Source: Planctomycetota bacterium
GTDB lineage: Bacteria; Planctomycetota; B129-G9
Assembly: GCA_003644325.1 (NCBI GenBank)
Contig: QNCA01000060.1
Span: 1-7,352 of the forward strand
Reading direction: 5' to 3'
DNA: 7,352 nt
Below are positions 5,689 to 7,352 of the stretch, piece by piece (the stretch's first letter is position 1; each line of letters begins with the position of its first letter). The position numbers and the translations under genes are program-made. The notes below the pieces were generated by a model that made no database searches, was not told where the DNA came from, and was given only the letters and a program-made list of their open reading frames with translations.

Positions 5689-6375
5689 TCACAGGGCGCC
5701 CAGAAGCGTTTCCAGGTCGACGTCCTCCGCGAAGTAGTCGATGTCCACATCGGCCATGTTCGGCGTCAGGCCTTCTCTTTGCTCGGCCAGGTATTTTTCT
5801 ATCTGCACGGCCCTTGCGCGCAGCACGCGGTGCAGTTTATGCTTGGCGCGGTATAGCCGGCTGCGGATCGTAGCCACGGAGACGCCGAGCATCTCCGCTA
5901 TCTCCTCATACGACAGTTCCTCCATGTACTTGAGCAAGAGTACGACCTTGTAGTGTTCCTGGAGAGAATCGACTGCGCTGAGAACCGTTTGCCGGACCTC
6001 GGTGTTGACGGCCTTGTCGTGCGGCGTATGACGGCGCAGCGCGGCCTGGCGGTGGAGCAGTTTGGGGTCCTCCAGGTCAATCGACTCCAGAGACGTCATG
6101 GATTTATGGCGGGAAATCCAGTTAAGGCTGAGGGCCTTTGCAATCTGTGCGAGCCATGAACTGAATTTTTGCCTGTCGTCCAGTTCGTCGATAAATCGGA
6201 ACGCACGCAGGAAGACTTCTTGCGCAATGTCCTTGGTCTCTTCGGGGCGTTTTACATGTGAAAAGACCAGCGAATTCACAAAGCCCTTGTAGCGGCTTAT
6301 AAGGGCGTCAAACGCCCTCCTGTCTCCTTTCTTGGCGGCGGTTATGAGTTTGGTCTCTTCTTTATCTTGTGTCAT
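5689..6375 (-). CDS. RNA polymerase sigma factor, ECF-type (sigma-70 family)
   Basis: 228 aa. Region 2 spans about 20-90, with the core-binding and -10-recognition segment DIAQEVFLRAFRFID (49-63) followed by FSSWLAQIAKALSLNWISRH. Region 4 spans about 130-185, with SYEEIAEMLGVSVATIRSRLYRAKHKL in two steps as the -35-binding helix-turn-helix. There is no region 1.1 or 3, as expected for ECF sigma factors. After region 4 an acidic tail of about 40 residues (DVDIDYFAEDVDLETLL near 209-225) makes it longer than the usual 170-200 aa. The ATG at 6375 has AGGAG six bases upstream; an in-frame ATG at 6381 touches that ribosome site and a TTG at 6411 has only a weak one. A ZAS-like zinc-finger gene lies upstream across a repeat element and is a possible regulator. 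Target promoters are unknown. Confidence 0.92.
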   Translation of the reverse strand: MTQDKEETKLITAAKKGDRRAFDALISRYKGFVNSLVFSHVKRPEETKDIAQEVFLRAFRFIDELDDRQKFSSWLAQIAKALSLNWISRHKSMTSLESIDLEDPKLLHRQAALRRHTPHDKAVNTEVRQTVLSAVDSLQEHYKVVLLLKYMEELSYEEIAEMLGVSVATIRSRLYRAKHKLHRVLRARAVQIEKYLAEQREGLTPNMADVDIDYFAEDVDLETLLGAL

Positions 6376-6442
6376 CGCCATCTCCTGAAAGGCATCAACA
6401 TAATTGGACAATTCTCTTTCTTGCCGAAGTTTCTACTTCATG

Positions 6443-6647
6443 CTTAAGTTGACTGACTTTTTTGAACAATGTCGGGCGCTTGGCTGTCTTGCGGTGACAG
6501 TCACCATCTACGGGCCGACCCCCCCTCCCCGACCGCGTCGGGGGGTCTGCGTTCCGCCCGTTCCGGGTCCTCGCCCTGAGGACCCGTCAGGGTCCGAATG
6601 GGTAATGGTGACAGTCATCGAGGTTAGCAAAAGTCAGCCAACTTGAG
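6443..6647. repeat. Palindromic MITE/REP-like element, copy B (divergent core)
   Basis: A 205-bp element with ends CTTAAGTTGACTGACTTTT (left) and AAAAGTCAGCCAACTTGAG (right), complementary except at two positions. Internal motifs are GGTGACAGTCACC at 6493-6505 and GGTGACAGTCATC at 6607-6619. The right end shares GAGGTTA and its surroundings with copy A. The core is unrelated to copies A and D. It holds its own GC-rich hairpins: CCCCGAC/GTCGGGG with a 3-base loop (6527-6543), alternatively GACCCCCC/GGGGGGTC (6517-6547), and GGGTCCTC/GAGGACCC (6565-6585). The element lies between the zinc-finger gene, whose stop codon it touches, and the sigma-factor gene 67 bp away. It could slow or terminate read-through between them. 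Confidence 0.82.
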
Positions 6648-6983
6648 TTACATGCTCCCGTCCGGTTCAACCTCCTTGATCCTTTCAAGGACCTTGCTCT
6701 TCAGTTCTTCCCTCTCCGCGCCTGTCAGACGTGCAGGCGATTCCTTGTCGCGGGCCGCCCGCTCCGCGTACATTTGCTCGGCCATTTCCCGGCAATCAGG
6801 GCAGATTTTGAGGTGTTCTTCCAGCATGATTTGTTCCTCCCGCGATAGGGTCTTATTCATTGCAATCTTGACCAGTTGCTTGATAATGTGTCTGGTGCAC
6901 TTTCTCATATTCTCAAAATCCCTGATCGCCTCGATGTGTTCGTGCCTCCCGGCCTGTGGCCCTCTTTGCTCACCCTTCACCAT
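6648..6983 (-). CDS. ZAS-type zinc-finger protein, putative anti-sigma factor
   Basis: 111 aa, soluble, with no membrane segment. Residues 27-66 carry the zinc-binding anti-sigma pattern: Cys29, then a helix, SREEQIMLEEHL, and His57-x3-Cys61-x2-Cys64 (HLKICPDC). In this family such domains bind and hold ECF sigma factors, and the sigma gene lies just downstream. The rest (70-111) is charged and probably helical, ending EVEPDGSM. The start at 6983 is chosen for the GAGAGGTG five bases upstream. An internal ATG at 6908 (MRKCTRH, 86 aa) would give the more typical family N terminus but has a poor ribosome site. The order, zinc finger before sigma, is the reverse of the usual one. The TAA stop lies against the end of element B, so the original C terminus may have been cut off by its insertion. 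Anti-sigma activity is inference. Confidence 0.78.
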   Translation of the reverse strand: MVKGEQRGPQAGRHEHIEAIRDFENMRKCTRHIIKQLVKIAMNKTLSREEQIMLEEHLKICPDCREMAEQMYAERAARDKESPARLTGAEREELKSKVLERIKEVEPDGSM

Positions 6984-7186
6984 CAAGACACCTCTCGAGG
7001 GGGTAAAGTGCAGAATTCCGGGGAGAGGAAGGGGCGCCGCCAGTGCCGGAGCGAACAGAAGTGCTTTTATGTTATAGGCTTAGACGAGTGCGGCGCTTCC
7101 GAGAAATGTAAGCAGGCGTGTAAGGCGCTCTTTGCATAAAAAAAGGGCTTCCACTGATTTTCGGCCGGAAACTGTAAGGGACATGA

Positions 7187-7223
7187 AAGGTGGCTGACTT
7201 TTGCTAACCTCGGTGGCTGTCAC
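7187..7223. repeat. Decayed end of the palindromic element family
   Basis: 37 bases match the reverse complement of the right end of copy B (6611-6644) and extend into its inner palindrome, with three substitutions: GGCTGACTTTTGCTAACCTC, then a degenerate GGTGGCTGTCAC. The outermost CTC of the end is lost and the match stops just before copy D begins at 7230. This looks like the truncated remnant of an element of the copy-B subtype, perhaps interrupted when copy D inserted. Confidence 0.7.
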
Positions 7224-7229
7224 TAACTA

Positions 7230-7352
7230 CTCGAGTTGACTGACTTTTTCTGGATGATGGTGGGTGCTTGATTATAATCTGCTGCTTCACAATACCTTAC
7301 GGTGACAGTCACCAATCTACGATCCGTTCCGACAAGGTCGGAACGGCTCCGT
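7230..7352. repeat. Palindromic MITE/REP-like element, copy D (cut by window end)
   Basis: The 123 bases align without gaps to copy A (114-236) with eight substitutions, about 93 percent identity by hand count, in the same orientation. It includes the left end (CTCGAGTTGACTGACTTTTT), the GGTGACAGTCACC motif at 7301-7313 and the central hairpin. That hairpin is a perfect 10-bp stem here (CCGTTCCGAC/GTCGGAACGG), whereas copy A has one mismatch. The right arm lies beyond the window. Confidence 0.85.

Noticed and set aside
6404..6646. Small plus-strand protein across element B
   Set aside because: The frame lies almost wholly within the palindromic repeat, is proline- and arginine-rich from GC hairpins, and has no ribosome site or family resemblance.
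7030..7110. Possible ECF-type promoter (GGAA ... CGTC) upstream of the zinc-finger gene
   Set aside because: GGAAGC and CGTC are present on the minus strand but only about 10 bases apart, too close for the usual spacing of about 16. A TATAAC nearby has no -35 partner.
6984..7186. RNA gene or extra small gene upstream of the zinc-finger gene
   Set aside because: No tRNA cloverleaf, convincing riboswitch fold, or frame with a ribosome site could be recognised; a run of seven A residues near 7138-7144 lacks a preceding stem on either strand.

Overview
The window looks like a bacterial chromosome segment of fairly high GC. All seven protein genes lie on the minus strand, and three clear members of one palindromic repeat family sit at the edges. 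The gene set (split transketolase, DsbD, a WYL regulator, an ECF-type sigma factor with a small zinc-finger protein) is ordinary bacterial housekeeping and regulation. It does not fix the phylum. The abundance and type of the palindromic repeats recall uncultivated or environmental lineages, but that is only an impression. There is no transposase, CRISPR array, rRNA or tRNA that I can support.

Layout from right to left, in the direction of transcription. A partial palindromic element (7230 to the window end) lies beside a 37-bp remnant of another element end (7187-7223). A small ZAS-type zinc-finger, anti-sigma-like protein follows (6648-6983), and its stop codon directly abuts a 205-bp palindromic element (6443-6647). 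Next come the ECF-like sigma factor (5689-6375) and a small exported or membrane-anchored protein with an Ada-type metal-binding domain, which has its own good promoter (5224-5499). A WYL-domain regulator (4159-5145) and DsbD (2333-4072, promoter at the WYL stop codon) come next. The two transketolase halves, N (1444-2298) and C (429-1358), end the gene run. A full palindromic element at 114-282 and a lone element end at 315-334 close the left side. Positions 1-113 hold nothing I can recognise.

Functionally, the transketolase halves should assemble into one thiamine-diphosphate enzyme. DsbD would carry electrons across the inner membrane to periplasmic thiol partners. The Cys-rich small protein may act outside the cytoplasm. 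The WYL protein is a likely transcription factor, possibly acting on its own promoter, where three ACGGGT repeats and a 10-bp palindrome sit. The zinc-finger and sigma genes could form a regulatory pair, but the order is the reverse of the usual one and the pair is split by a mobile repeat.

The most unusual content is the repeat family. Its ends are conserved (about 20 bp, core AAGTTGGCTGACTTTT) and it has internal GGTGACAGTCACC palindromes, but its cores differ between copies. This fits a non-autonomous mobile palindrome whose mobilising enzyme is encoded elsewhere. I found no convincing new multi-gene system.
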